DNA from: Pseudomonadota bacterium | GTDB lineage: Bacteria; Pseudomonadota; Gammaproteobacteria; Steroidobacterales; Steroidobacteraceae | Direction of reading: 5' to 3' | NCBI GenBank assembly: GCA_947453225.1 | Contig: CANGFV010000004.1 | Span: 1 to 43,568 of the forward strand | Length of the DNA: 43,568 bases | In this document: piece after piece, positions 37,213-43,568 of the stretch | Numbering within the stretch: the first letter of the stretch is position 1 | How the letters are laid out: every line of letters starts with the position of its first letter | The notes under the pieces: generated by a model | What the model was told of the DNA's origin: nothing | The model's database searches: none | The model's input: the letters and a program-made list of their open reading frames with translations, nothing else | Translations under genes and position numbers: made by a program

Positions 37213-37288
37213 GGGGCCGTAGCTCAGCTGGGAGAGCGTCTCGTTCGCAATGAGAAGGTCAGGAGTTCGATCCTCCTCGGCTCCACCA
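37213..37288 (+). tRNA. tRNA-Ala (anticodon CGC)
   Basis: The 76-base cloverleaf includes an encoded CCA. The acceptor stem GGGGCCG/CGGCUCC contains the G3:U70 pair that marks alanine tRNAs. The anticodon loop UUCGCAA gives CGC, reading GCG codons. The T loop UUCGAUC and all stems pair. Confidence 0.96.
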
Positions 37289-37359
37289 ATTACATCAGCC
37301 AACTCAAGTGTCTCTGTGATTACCTAGATGGCATGACTGTTTTCGTTTTCTTCGGTATT

Positions 37360-37435
37360 GCCCCGGTAGCTCAGTGGATAGAGCGACCGCCTCCTAAGCG
37401 GTAGGTCGCAGGTTCAACTCCTGCCCGGGGCACCA
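37360..37435 (+). tRNA. tRNA-Arg (anticodon CCT)
   Basis: The 76-base cloverleaf includes CCA. The acceptor stem GCCCCGG/CCGGGGC is perfect, and the anticodon loop CUCCUAA gives CCU, reading AGG. The T loop is UUCAACU. An integrase gene follows 132 bases downstream, so its 3' half is the probable attachment site of the element to the right; tRNA genes are common integrase targets. Confidence 0.96.
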
Positions 37436-37489
37436 AGTAAATAAAATAAAAACAAAACCTTAGAAGAGTCTAATAAAACCGTTGTTATC

Positions 37490-37515
37490 TTCGTGTCACA
37501 CTGGTGTCACACGAA
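37490..37515. repeat. Paired GTGTCACAC repeats within an interrupted palindrome
   Basis: Two identical GTGTCACAC copies (37493-37501, 37504-37512) stand in direct orientation 11 bases apart. The outer ends TTCGTGT (37490-37496) and ACACGAA (37509-37515) are inverted. The block sits between tRNA-Arg and the integrase, so it could be an arm-type integrase site or an operator for the integrase promoter. Confidence 0.55.
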
Positions 37516-37566
37516 TTTTAAAATTTAGTTATGGTCTCTGCACCGGCTTGTGTTGTGGTGTGGGCA

Positions 37567-38691
37567 ATGGCTTCAATTCGTGAGCGTATCCAAGTAGATG
37601 GATCGCGTTCATTTAATGTTCAAGTTCGTATGAGGGGCTATCCGGCTCGCTCGGCATCGTTCATCACGAGGCGTGAGGCTGAGCGTTGGGCGAAAACAAT
37701 TGAAGCCCAAATGATCGAGGGAAGACACTTCAGGAGTGTTGAGGCTCGTCGTAGGACCTTAGGAGAGGCGATTGATCGCTATCTTGAAGATGAGTTGCCT
37801 AAGAAGCGTGATGGACGTAATCACCGTTACACGTTGCCTTGGTGGAAGCAGAGTATTGGTCACCTTAGGCTGTCAGATGTTACGCCTGCTATCTTAGTTG
37901 AGCATCGGAGTAAGTTAGCCAAAGGTACATATCAGCGTTCTAACCCATTGGCAAAAAGAAGTCTTGTAAAGCACGGAGAGGCCAAGCAGTTCAAACGCAG
38001 TAACGGTACGGTGAATCGTTACCTCACTTGCCTTTCACATCTATTCACTGTGGCGAGAAAAGAATGGCATTGGATAAGCCACAATCCATTTGATGGTGTT
38101 AGTAAGCTCAGAGAGTCCAAGGGTAGGGTTCGTCATCTCTCGGCAGAGGAGAGGCAAAGATTGCTGGCAGAGACCCTGCGCGAGCCTGTGTTGCATTGTT
38201 TTGTGGTTCTAGCCTTGTCTACGGCTTGTCGTGCTGGAGAGCTTTTAAAACTCAAGTGGGCTGATGTTGATCTACATGAAGGCCGCTTGGTATTTAGGGA
38301 AACGAAGAACACTGAGTTGCGAACAGCTTGGCTGCACGGAGAGTCTCTTCATCTGCTGAAGAATCACGCAAAGGTCAGGCGACTGGGTACGGATAGGGTG
38401 TTCAACAATCCAAGCGGTAAAGGATTCTTTGAGTACAACAAGCTATTCAGGGAGGCATGTATAGCCGCAGGAGTGGTAGATTTTAGGTTCCATGATCTGC
38501 GCCACACTGCAGCTACGGAGTTGGCAAGAATGGGGGCAACCGAGCAGCAGCTAAGGGCAATCGGTGGTTGGAAATCTGGAGTCGTAAGCCGGTACATTCA
38601 TTTGGCTGCGAATGACTCAAAGGAATTGATGGCTAGAATGAATAAAAAAATGTTTGGCGAAACTGAGTTACGCTCAATTAGTTCTACTTGA
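37567..38691 (+). CDS. Tyrosine recombinase/integrase
   Basis: The 374-residue integrase has an N-terminal arm-binding part (SIRERIQVDGSRSFNVQVRMRG), a SAM-like core-binding domain (about 70-170) and a C-terminal catalytic domain. Catalytic residues are R222 in ACRAGEL, H309 and R312 in HDLRH, a tryptophan in GGWKS at the usual His/Trp position, and the nucleophile Y343 in SRYIHL. ATG 37567 gives the normal family N-terminus; ATG 37531 would add 12 odd residues. Location right after tRNA-Arg marks the left end of an integrated element. Confidence 0.93.
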   Translation: MASIRERIQVDGSRSFNVQVRMRGYPARSASFITRREAERWAKTIEAQMIEGRHFRSVEARRRTLGEAIDRYLEDELPKKRDGRNHRYTLPWWKQSIGHLRLSDVTPAILVEHRSKLAKGTYQRSNPLAKRSLVKHGEAKQFKRSNGTVNRYLTCLSHLFTVARKEWHWISHNPFDGVSKLRESKGRVRHLSAEERQRLLAETLREPVLHCFVVLALSTACRAGELLKLKWADVDLHEGRLVFRETKNTELRTAWLHGESLHLLKNHAKVRRLGTDRVFNNPSGKGFFEYNKLFREACIAAGVVDFRFHDLRHTAATELARMGATEQQLRAIGGWKSGVVSRYIHLAANDSKELMARMNKKMFGETELRSISST

Positions 38692-38810
38692 TTTTACGCA
38701 TTATGGGCTCTGGCCTAGCAAGCGCGGAATGCTCAGTCTTTATGGTAAATTATTGCTATAGCATTCGAGATAATTTAAATAAACAAGGGAATAAATCTGG
38801 GAATCAATCT

Positions 38811-39416
38811 ATGAGCGCACCAAATGAAACCAACAATCCATGGGTAACGTTGGCTGAACTTCTCAAATCTGGAGTTAGTGAAGCGATCCTAGCTAACACC
38901 ATCGAGAGGGATGGCGTACAAACCTACGATCGATTTGGAAGGAGAAGGGTAGCGGCAATTGTAGATGAATTTGAATGCACTGCCACAAAAGCGAGGGCAC
39001 TAGACTTATTGGCAGATCACTATTCTTATTTGACGAATGCCCAGATGCCCGATGAGCTGGCCTCCGATGCCTTGTTTCAAGAAGAGCCTGATTTTTACAA
39101 GTTTGGATGGCCTAAGGACGAGTTGCCCAATTTCTATACAATCAATTCGGAAGAGGTGCCAAAAATAGTTAAAAAACCTAAACAGATAATTCTCGCTTCT
39201 AATGCGGCCTTGCAGCAACATAAAAACTATCTAGTCGTTATTGCCGCGTTATTTAATTTTCAAGGGATCGCCTATGACGATTCTCATATAACATCGAGAA
39301 TTGTCAGTCATTTGGATAGGCTTGGAATTAGTATCGATGATGAGACGGTAAAAAATATGTTCAACAATATTGAAAATGCGATCAAAGAGCGTAAGAAGAA
39401 AAAAAGTGGTGTTTAA
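38811..39416 (+). CDS. Hypothetical protein of the integrated element
   Basis: The product is 201 residues from ATG 38811; earlier in-frame starts (38742, 38688) lack a better ribosome site. I do not recognise a family. The middle is acidic and aromatic (DEPDFYKFGWPKDELPNF-like). Residues 140-195 look helical and could form a small C-terminal domain (IVSHLDRLGISIDDETVKNM), and the end is a basic tail KERKKKKSGV. No membrane segment or cysteine pair is seen. It is followed by a terminator-like hairpin. Confidence 0.7.
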   Translation: MSAPNETNNPWVTLAELLKSGVSEAILANTIERDGVQTYDRFGRRRVAAIVDEFECTATKARALDLLADHYSYLTNAQMPDELASDALFQEEPDFYKFGWPKDELPNFYTINSEEVPKIVKKPKQIILASNAALQQHKNYLVVIAALFNFQGIAYDDSHITSRIVSHLDRLGISIDDETVKNMFNNIENAIKERKKKKSGV

Positions 39417-39418
39417 TA

Positions 39419-39437
39419 AATCCGAATTCGGGTTTTT
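39419..39437 (+). terminator. Hairpin with T-run after the 201-residue gene
   Basis: AATCCG (39419-39424) pairs with CGGGTT (39429-39434), one U-G pair included, around an AATT loop, followed by TTT. It lies three bases after the stop codon. Because it contains CCGAATTCGG, it may also double as an operator half-site for the AlpA-like gene. Confidence 0.45.
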
Positions 39438-39503
39438 ATTCATTAAATTCGGAATATTGCTAATCTAGATGCATATTAATTCGAACTCCCAAACAAATTC
39501 GGA
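39421..39503. repeat. Three AATTCGGA motifs upstream of the AlpA-like gene
   Basis: AATTCGGA occurs at 39446-39453 and 39496-39503, and inverted as TCCGAATT at 39421-39428. A one-mismatch copy (AATTCGAA) is at 39478-39485. Repetition in an 83-base leader suggests binding sites for a regulator, possibly the AlpA-like protein itself. Confidence 0.45.
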
Positions 39504-39510
39504 GTTCGAA
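39480..39510 (+). promoter_or_regulatory. Perfect inverted repeat enclosing the ribosome binding site of the AlpA-like gene
   Basis: TTCGAACTCC (39480-39489) and GGAGTTCGAA (39501-39510) form a 10-bp perfect stem with an 11-base loop. The only Shine-Dalgarno sequence, GGAG (39501-39504), lies in the 3' arm, and ATG follows directly at 39511. In RNA the hairpin would hide the ribosome site; in DNA it could be an operator. Confidence 0.65.
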
Positions 39511-39765
39511 ATGTTCGATAAAGTTTCACGCCTCTCTGAGGTTCTTAGTGCGTGTTGCCATTCGCGGTCAGCCCACTTTCTTGATATCCAAAAAGGCCTA
39601 TTCACCCGTCCTGTCAAAATCGGGTTAAGGGCGACAGGTTGGCCCCAATCAGAACTGGCTATTCTCAATGCCGCGCGCATTGCGGTTAAGTCTGAGGAAG
39701 AAATCCGAGCCTTAGTCGCTCAGCTTGAGCATAGCCGTAAGAATTCCTTGGGAGGTGTGCAATGA
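39511..39765 (+). CDS. AlpA-family excisionase/regulator-like protein
   Basis: The 84-residue protein carries the AlpA hallmark KGLFTRPVKIGLRATGWPQS, followed by ELAILNAARIA. AlpA proteins are small MerR-like winged-helix proteins that activate integrase or excision genes in P4-like elements. ATG 39511 is preferred because it directly follows the GGAG site; an ATG at 39469 would lie upstream of the inverted repeat. The usual LSRxTLY-type first helix is less typical here (SACCHSRSAHFLD). It overlaps the replication gene by four bases (ATGA). Confidence 0.82.
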   Translation: MFDKVSRLSEVLSACCHSRSAHFLDIQKGLFTRPVKIGLRATGWPQSELAILNAARIAVKSEEEIRALVAQLEHSRKNSLGGVQ

Positions 39766-42083
39766 GCCTTCCAACCAATAAAATTCTTGCCGATAATTCA
39801 GCTGTTATCAGCGAGCAGAGTATGGTCTCGGGCTATGGCCAGTTCCACACCAACGACTACGATCCTGATAACCCCACAAAGATACTTACTCCCTATGTCA
39901 GTATCACCTTGTCAGGTATACGCGCTTTGGTGGATGCTCCGCAAACGATCGAGAAGAAGAGGGCGCAGTGGGTCATCCCATCAACTCTTCCCAATAGAGT
40001 GTTCAATACTCAGGAGAAGCATGGAAACTTTCTCATGCTCTGGGCTGATTTGGATAAGGAGCCTCAGCCCATCGATCGGGTTGCTGAAATAGTCACCTCC
40101 ATTACCCATGGTGCCGACTATGAGATCTACACCAGCAGCGGTGCCAAGGAGAACTATCAGAAAGCGCGTGTGCTTATTCCACTGACGTCTCCGCTGAATG
40201 GGAAAGATTGGGTGCTGTGTCAGACGATTCTCAATAATTTCTTGGAGCAGCATGGCTTACCCACAGATCGACGTTCTGAGCGTGCAGCTCAGATCTGCTA
40301 CCTGCCTAACCGTGGTGAGTACTATGCAAAGATCAGTTCTCGTGACGGGTGCCACTTCGATCCACTTAGCCATTGGGGCGCTGAGGTCGAAAGGCTGCGT
40401 GAGAGTAAGGCTGCTGAAGAAGAGCAGAAAAGGCTTGAAGCTCAGGCCCGATCCATCCGCGCTGAACAGCACAATCAGGAAGGAGGTAATCTCATTGATG
40501 TGTTTAATCAGACTTATCTGGTTGAGGATGTCTTGAGGTGGGCAGGATATAAGCAGAAGAAAAACACATTCAGACATCCTAACAGTGAGTCAGGGAGCTA
40601 CAGCGCCAATGTGAAGGATGGGCGTGTCTACACCTTCTCAAGCAATGACCCGCTCTATTCGAACGGTGGCGGTGCTCACGATGCATTCAGTGCTTATGCG
40701 GTGCTCTTTCATGGGGGTAGTAACAAAGAAGCCCTAAAAGAAGCGGGAGACAAACTTATTCTGATCGATGGAGAGTCATGGAATAAGGTTCAACAGCGTG
40801 AGTACGCAAGGAGATTAGGTGAAGATGCAATCAAGGATGTTGACCTATCTAACTTCACGGTGTGTGGCAAAAGGGATGTCGACAATGAGGTGCCAGCCAT
40901 CCCGACTGACAGGCCTAAAATATCCTCTGACTTTGAGTTCGTCTCTGCGGGAGAGTTGGTCAATGCTTACCAGCCCGTGGAGTACCTCATAGATGAGTAC
41001 ATTGAAGATCAGTCTTTGTTTCTCCTGTTTGGGGCACCCTCTGTCGGTAAGAGTTTTGTAGCCCTCTCTCAGGCTGCCTGTATTGCCACAGGCACACCAT
41101 GGTTAGGACGGTCTGTTCGCCAAGGTGCGGTGTTTTACTTGGCTGGTGAAGGTCAGGCGGGTATTAGGCGACGATTGCGAGCTTGGATGTTGGATCAAAA
41201 TGTTCAATTAGCAGGTGCGCCTCTGTTTGTGTCAAAGCTTCCAGCATCCCTGATGAATGCTGACCATGCCATAGCAGTTGAGCAGGCCATCAATAGCCTC
41301 ACGGCACAGTATGGAGAGGCTGTACTGATTATCATCGACACACTGGCTCGTAATCTGGGCGATGGTGATGAGAACAGCAACGAAGACATCGGCCTGTTTA
41401 TTTCTCATTTAGACAAAATGAGGTACAGGATCGGGTGTGCGATAGGGATCGTTCACCACTCTGGGCATGCTGAGAAGGATAGGGCGCGCGGTGCCAGTGC
41501 ATTACCCGCGGCGGTAGATGCAATCTTTGCGATGAAAACTGAGGGTCAGGCGAGGGTGATAACGCAACAAAAAGCCAAGGAGTCTGAGCCTGCAAAGCCC
41601 ATTGCCTTCAAGTTGAAAGAAGTGCCATTAGGGTGGGTAGATTCTAAAGACCGAGAGATGACAAGTGCGGTGATCGCTGAGGACAGGATCGTAGCCCTCA
41701 AATCTACGCTTGGCCTTAAGACAAAGAATCAGCGCCTAGGGTTTAAGTCGCTGTGTGATGCCATTAACCACAATTTGTCATCGGTTCACTATGACGGGCA
41801 CTGGGTTGGGGTTCATGTCGATCAATGGCGTACAGAGTTCTATGAAGTCTGCGAGGCCACGGATAAGAAGAAGCCATTCCAGCGGGTCAGGGATGATCTT
41901 AAGAAGACCGATCTTGTTAAGTGTATCGGTGACCTATGGTACGTACATGAATCAGAGCCCAACATCATGATCGTCAGGCTCACTGTCAACGGTCAGGGGG
42001 ACGCGGGACAAGAGCGGGACATTGCGGGACATGTCCCCTTGTCACATCTCATAGAGGGGGACAGACGGGACACACACCTTTAG
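39762..42083 (+). CDS. Primase-like/RepA-type AAA helicase of a mobile element
   Basis: The 773-residue replication protein starts with a region similar to element-encoded primases (about 60-210: LMLWADLDKEPQ, SERAAQICYLPNRGEYY). A charged coiled stretch follows (213-245), then a segment with HPNSESGSYSANVKDGRVYTFS split by short gaps. The C-terminal half holds a RepA/RecA-like ATPase: GAPSVGKS (424-431), IIIDTLARN with D526, and VHHSGH (564-569). It most likely initiates replication of an integrated satellite or plasmid-like element. The last 30 codons contain the GGGACA cluster described separately. Coupled to the AlpA-like gene by a 4-base overlap. Confidence 0.88.
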   Translation: MSLPTNKILADNSAVISEQSMVSGYGQFHTNDYDPDNPTKILTPYVSITLSGIRALVDAPQTIEKKRAQWVIPSTLPNRVFNTQEKHGNFLMLWADLDKEPQPIDRVAEIVTSITHGADYEIYTSSGAKENYQKARVLIPLTSPLNGKDWVLCQTILNNFLEQHGLPTDRRSERAAQICYLPNRGEYYAKISSRDGCHFDPLSHWGAEVERLRESKAAEEEQKRLEAQARSIRAEQHNQEGGNLIDVFNQTYLVEDVLRWAGYKQKKNTFRHPNSESGSYSANVKDGRVYTFSSNDPLYSNGGGAHDAFSAYAVLFHGGSNKEALKEAGDKLILIDGESWNKVQQREYARRLGEDAIKDVDLSNFTVCGKRDVDNEVPAIPTDRPKISSDFEFVSAGELVNAYQPVEYLIDEYIEDQSLFLLFGAPSVGKSFVALSQAACIATGTPWLGRSVRQGAVFYLAGEGQAGIRRRLRAWMLDQNVQLAGAPLFVSKLPASLMNADHAIAVEQAINSLTAQYGEAVLIIIDTLARNLGDGDENSNEDIGLFISHLDKMRYRIGCAIGIVHHSGHAEKDRARGASALPAAVDAIFAMKTEGQARVITQQKAKESEPAKPIAFKLKEVPLGWVDSKDREMTSAVIAEDRIVALKSTLGLKTKNQRLGFKSLCDAINHNLSSVHYDGHWVGVHVDQWRTEFYEVCEATDKKKPFQRVRDDLKKTDLVKCIGDLWYVHESEPNIMIVRLTVNGQGDAGQERDIAGHVPLSHLIEGDRRDTHL

Positions 42084-42206
42084 GTGTGTCCCGATGTCCC
42101 GTGATGTGATCGGTAGAAAGGGGAAGAATCGGAGAGGTTGATCGCTTCAACCAACCTGAGGTGGGGCAACACGGTGGCTAAATTAAATTAACCATTGGTG
42201 TGTCCC
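41998..42206. repeat. Iteron-like cluster of GGGACA/TGTCCC motifs, possible replication origin
   Basis: GGGAC(A) starts at 41998, 42005, 42016, 42026, 42058 and 42067. The inverted TGTCCC is at 42032, 42087, 42095 and 42201. Nine of these ten copies lie within 103 bases. Copies at 42005, 42016 and 42026 are 10-11 bases apart, one helical turn. GGGACATGTCCC (42026-42037) is a perfect palindrome. GGTGTGTCCC occurs twice, 114 bases apart (42083, 42197). A hairpin with a 7-bp and a 4-bp stem (42066-42093, two-base bulge) surrounds the stop codon of the replication gene. Confidence 0.6.
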
Positions 42207-42233
42207 TTTCCTTGAATGCTCAGTTAGAGGCCC

Positions 42234-42253
42234 GACGGCGGTTCGCCGCCGTC
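42234..42253. other. 8-bp GC hairpin with TTCG tetraloop
   Basis: GACGGCGG (42234-42241), TTCG, CCGCCGTC (42246-42253) form a very stable stem-loop. No T-run follows on either strand, so it is not a canonical terminator. It may block RNA decay or be a repetitive extragenic element. Confidence 0.55.
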
Positions 42254-42336
42254 TATACCTATCCTCCTAACTTATTGATTTCGGCAATTTAATACTGAGA
42301 AATATTATGAAGGGCTTCTTGGCCTTTTTCTGTAAG

Positions 42337-42367
42337 TTGACACTCGGGGGGGGGGCTGGGTTACAGT
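42337..42367 (+). promoter_or_regulatory. Promoter with a G10 tract in its spacer (possible phase-variable switch)
   Basis: TTGACA (42337-42342) is a consensus -35. The tract of ten G (42346-42355) lies in the spacer, and TACAGT (42362-42367) is a four-of-six -10 with a 19-bp spacer. Loss of two G would give the ideal 17. Transcription would start about 45 bases before the lipoprotein ATG. In Neisseria porA a poly-G spacer tunes expression the same way. Confidence 0.45.
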
Positions 42368-42418
42368 TCTGTAATTAATACCTCGAATGCTTCGAAGTAA
42401 CGGATGAAGTGGAACGCT

Positions 42419-43568
42419 ATGTCCAAAAATAAAGTGCTGGTCCCAATTCTTTCTCTAACATCCCTGCTTATCCTCAGTGGATGCGGTGGCGCTGGTGCTG
42501 ACCCAGCTTCCTCAACTAGTAGTTCGTTATCAAGTCAGGGTACTAGTGCTACGTCTAGTAGCAGTTCTAGTTTAGGGTCTAGTGCCAGCTCTGAGTTTAG
42601 CTCCAGTTCATTGAGCTCAGCGTCTAATAATTCAAGTTCAACTAGCTCTAGCTCAGTCGTTAACTCAAGCTCTTCTAGTTCAGTAAGTAGCAGTTCGAGT
42701 AGTAGCTCAAGCCAATCAATATTATTCACTGTCAGCGGTACGGTGACTGGCAATACGGGTCCTGTGACAGTGACTAATAGCGGTAGTGATGGTAAGACCG
42801 TAGCTGTCGGTGGTGGCGGGTTCACGTTTGCCGCGCAAAATTACGGTACGAACTATCTGGTGGCAACAACGCAACCGACGGGACAGACATGTACAGTGTT
42901 GAATGGATCAGGGACAGTGACTGGTGCGGTATCGAATGTCACTGTGTCGTGTGTAACGAATACTTACACGATCAGTGGTTCAATCACAGGGTTGAGCGCC
43001 AGTGGCTTGAGCTTGTCTTTGAGTGGATCTAAGAGCGGTTCAGTGAGCCCTGCCAGTGGTGCGACTTCGTATGCCTTCACGCAGACGGTGGTGAATGGCA
43101 ATAGCTACACCGTTACGATAGGTACTCAGCCTACGGGTCAGACGTGTACGCTGTCACCGTCTCCTGCGACGGGTACGGTGGGCACGACCAATATCGTGGT
43201 GGATGTTACTTGTACGGTGAATGCGTACACGATTGCAGTGACTAATAGCGCAGGTGCTGCAGTATCCATTAGTGGTAGTACCGCGACGAATGCCACCAAT
43301 CCAAATAGCGCTACGAGCTTCAGCTTCAGTGCGAAGCATGGTGATGCGGTAGTGCTGTCAGCCACGAAGACGGGTAACACCTGTACAGTGGCCACAACGC
43401 CAGTCTCGATCAACCCAATCACTAGTAATGCCACTGCAACGGTCAGCTGTACGCTGAATACGTACTCGGTGGGAGGTACGAATGCCGATGGCGCGAGCAT
43501 ATCCATTACCAATAGCAGCGTGACAGGGCAGGTAGCGACCACAGCTAACCCTTATAGCTTCAATGCGA
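42419..43568 (+). CDS. Serine-rich lipoprotein with cysteine-paired repeats, N-terminal part (runs off the window)
   Basis: The reading frame is open for 383 codons to the window edge, with no stop. A lipoprotein signal peptide is clear: basic start MSKNK, a hydrophobic core and lipobox LSGC with C22. Residues 31-99 are a mostly serine linker, like those in surface proteins of cellvibrio-type bacteria. From 100 on, repeats of about 80 residues appear, each with a cysteine pair: C158/C178, C243/C265 and C322/C344. Recurrent motifs are QPTGQTCT and VTCTxNxYTI. They look like beta-sandwich domains, perhaps each with a disulfide. No catalytic domain is visible yet; adhesion or surface binding is a guess. 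GGAA five bases upstream may be the ribosome site. Confidence 0.85.
   Translation, partial: MSKNKVLVPILSLTSLLILSGCGGAGADPASSTSSSLSSQGTSATSSSSSSLGSSASSEFSSSSLSSASNNSSSTSSSSVVNSSSSSSVSSSSSSSSSQSILFTVSGTVTGNTGPVTVTNSGSDGKTVAVGGGGFTFAAQNYGTNYLVATTQPTGQTCTVLNGSGTVTGAVSNVTVSCVTNTYTISGSITGLSASGLSLSLSGSKSGSVSPASGATSYAFTQTVVNGNSYTVTIGTQPTGQTCTLSPSPATGTVGTTNIVVDVTCTVNAYTIAVTNSAGAAVSISGSTATNATNPNSATSFSFSAKHGDAVVLSATKTGNTCTVATTPVSINPITSNATATVSCTLNTYSVGGTNADGASISITNSSVTGQVATTANPYSFNA

Larger units (their letters stand above)
42084..42418. other. Gene-poor stretch between the replication gene and the lipoprotein gene
   Basis: These 335 bases hold the end of the GGGACA cluster, a GGTTG/CAACC small hairpin, the strong TTCG hairpin (42234-42253) and the G10 promoter region (42337-42367). 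A 23-codon ORF (42307-42378, MKGFLAFFCKL...) crosses the G-tract but has no support. No tRNA-Arg 3' duplicate was recognised here. Confidence 0.6.

Noticed and set aside
42307-42378. 23-codon ORF starting MKGFLAFFCKL and crossing the G10 tract
   Set aside because: No ribosome binding site, no known family, and a better explanation for the tract as promoter spacer.
42084-42418. Right attachment site (copy of the tRNA-Arg 3' end)
   Set aside because: The best match to the tRNA end is a six-base GGGGCA, which is chance level. No longer duplicate was seen, so no attR was called.
42535-42825. Antisense ORF rich in Leu and Glu
   Set aside because: It is the reverse-strand shadow of the serine codon tract of the lipoprotein.
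1-43568. CRISPR arrays, insertion sequences and rRNA genes
   Set aside because: No regularly spaced direct repeats with spacers, no transposase-like frames and no rRNA segments were seen.

Overview
The window comes from a gammaproteobacterial chromosome of moderate GC. It carries LolCDE, SdhCDAB with SdhE and YgfX, RF2 with its programmed frameshift, YgfZ, Orn and RsgA, together with a RpfE-type protein next to recJ. That last linkage recalls Xanthomonadales and some betaproteobacteria, while a poly-serine lipoprotein at the right edge recalls cellvibrio-like bacteria. I cannot name the genus.

Left edge (1-4583): the tail of a type I restriction-modification locus. The last residues of a probable HsdS and a complete HsdR bracket a two-gene cassette: a winged-helix protein and a nucleotidyltransferase of the AbiEii type. 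The cassette has its own consensus promoter with a palindrome lying over the -10 box, and its genes run into hsdR by 4-nt stop/start overlaps. It looks like a toxin-antitoxin or control module inserted between hsdS and hsdR. A short HsdR-like N-terminal vestige sits just after hsdS.

Core (4908-37146): mostly housekeeping genes in tight runs. They cover lipoprotein export (lolC-lolE-lolD), rpfE-type gene-recJ, a GST-like protein, prfB and lysS. After ygfZ (opposite strand) comes the succinate dehydrogenase block: SDHAF4-like assembly factor, sdhC, sdhD, sdhA, sdhB, sdhE and ygfX. Next are a thioredoxin-fold protein, lepA, lepB, a DUF4845 protein, rnc, era, recO, pdxJ and acpS, then a PolB-like exonuclease, rlmD and nagZ. 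The core ends with a PAS/degenerate-GGDEF protein, a universal stress protein, a DEAD-box helicase, rsgA and an M48 protease (both opposite strand), orn, a DUF1249 protein and a membrane-anchored histidine-phosphatase-like protein that has lost its catalytic residues.

Right end (37213-43568): tRNA-Ala(CGC) and tRNA-Arg(CCT), followed by the left part of an integrated element. This contains a tyrosine integrase, an unknown 201-residue protein, an AlpA-like regulator whose ribosome binding site lies inside a perfect inverted repeat, and a primase/RepA-like helicase whose 3' end holds an iteron-like cluster of GGGACA motifs. Beyond it is a stable TTCG hairpin and then a promoter-like region with a G10 tract. 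Last comes a large serine-rich lipoprotein with cysteine-containing repeats that runs off the window. No second attachment site was recognised, so the right limit of the element is unknown.
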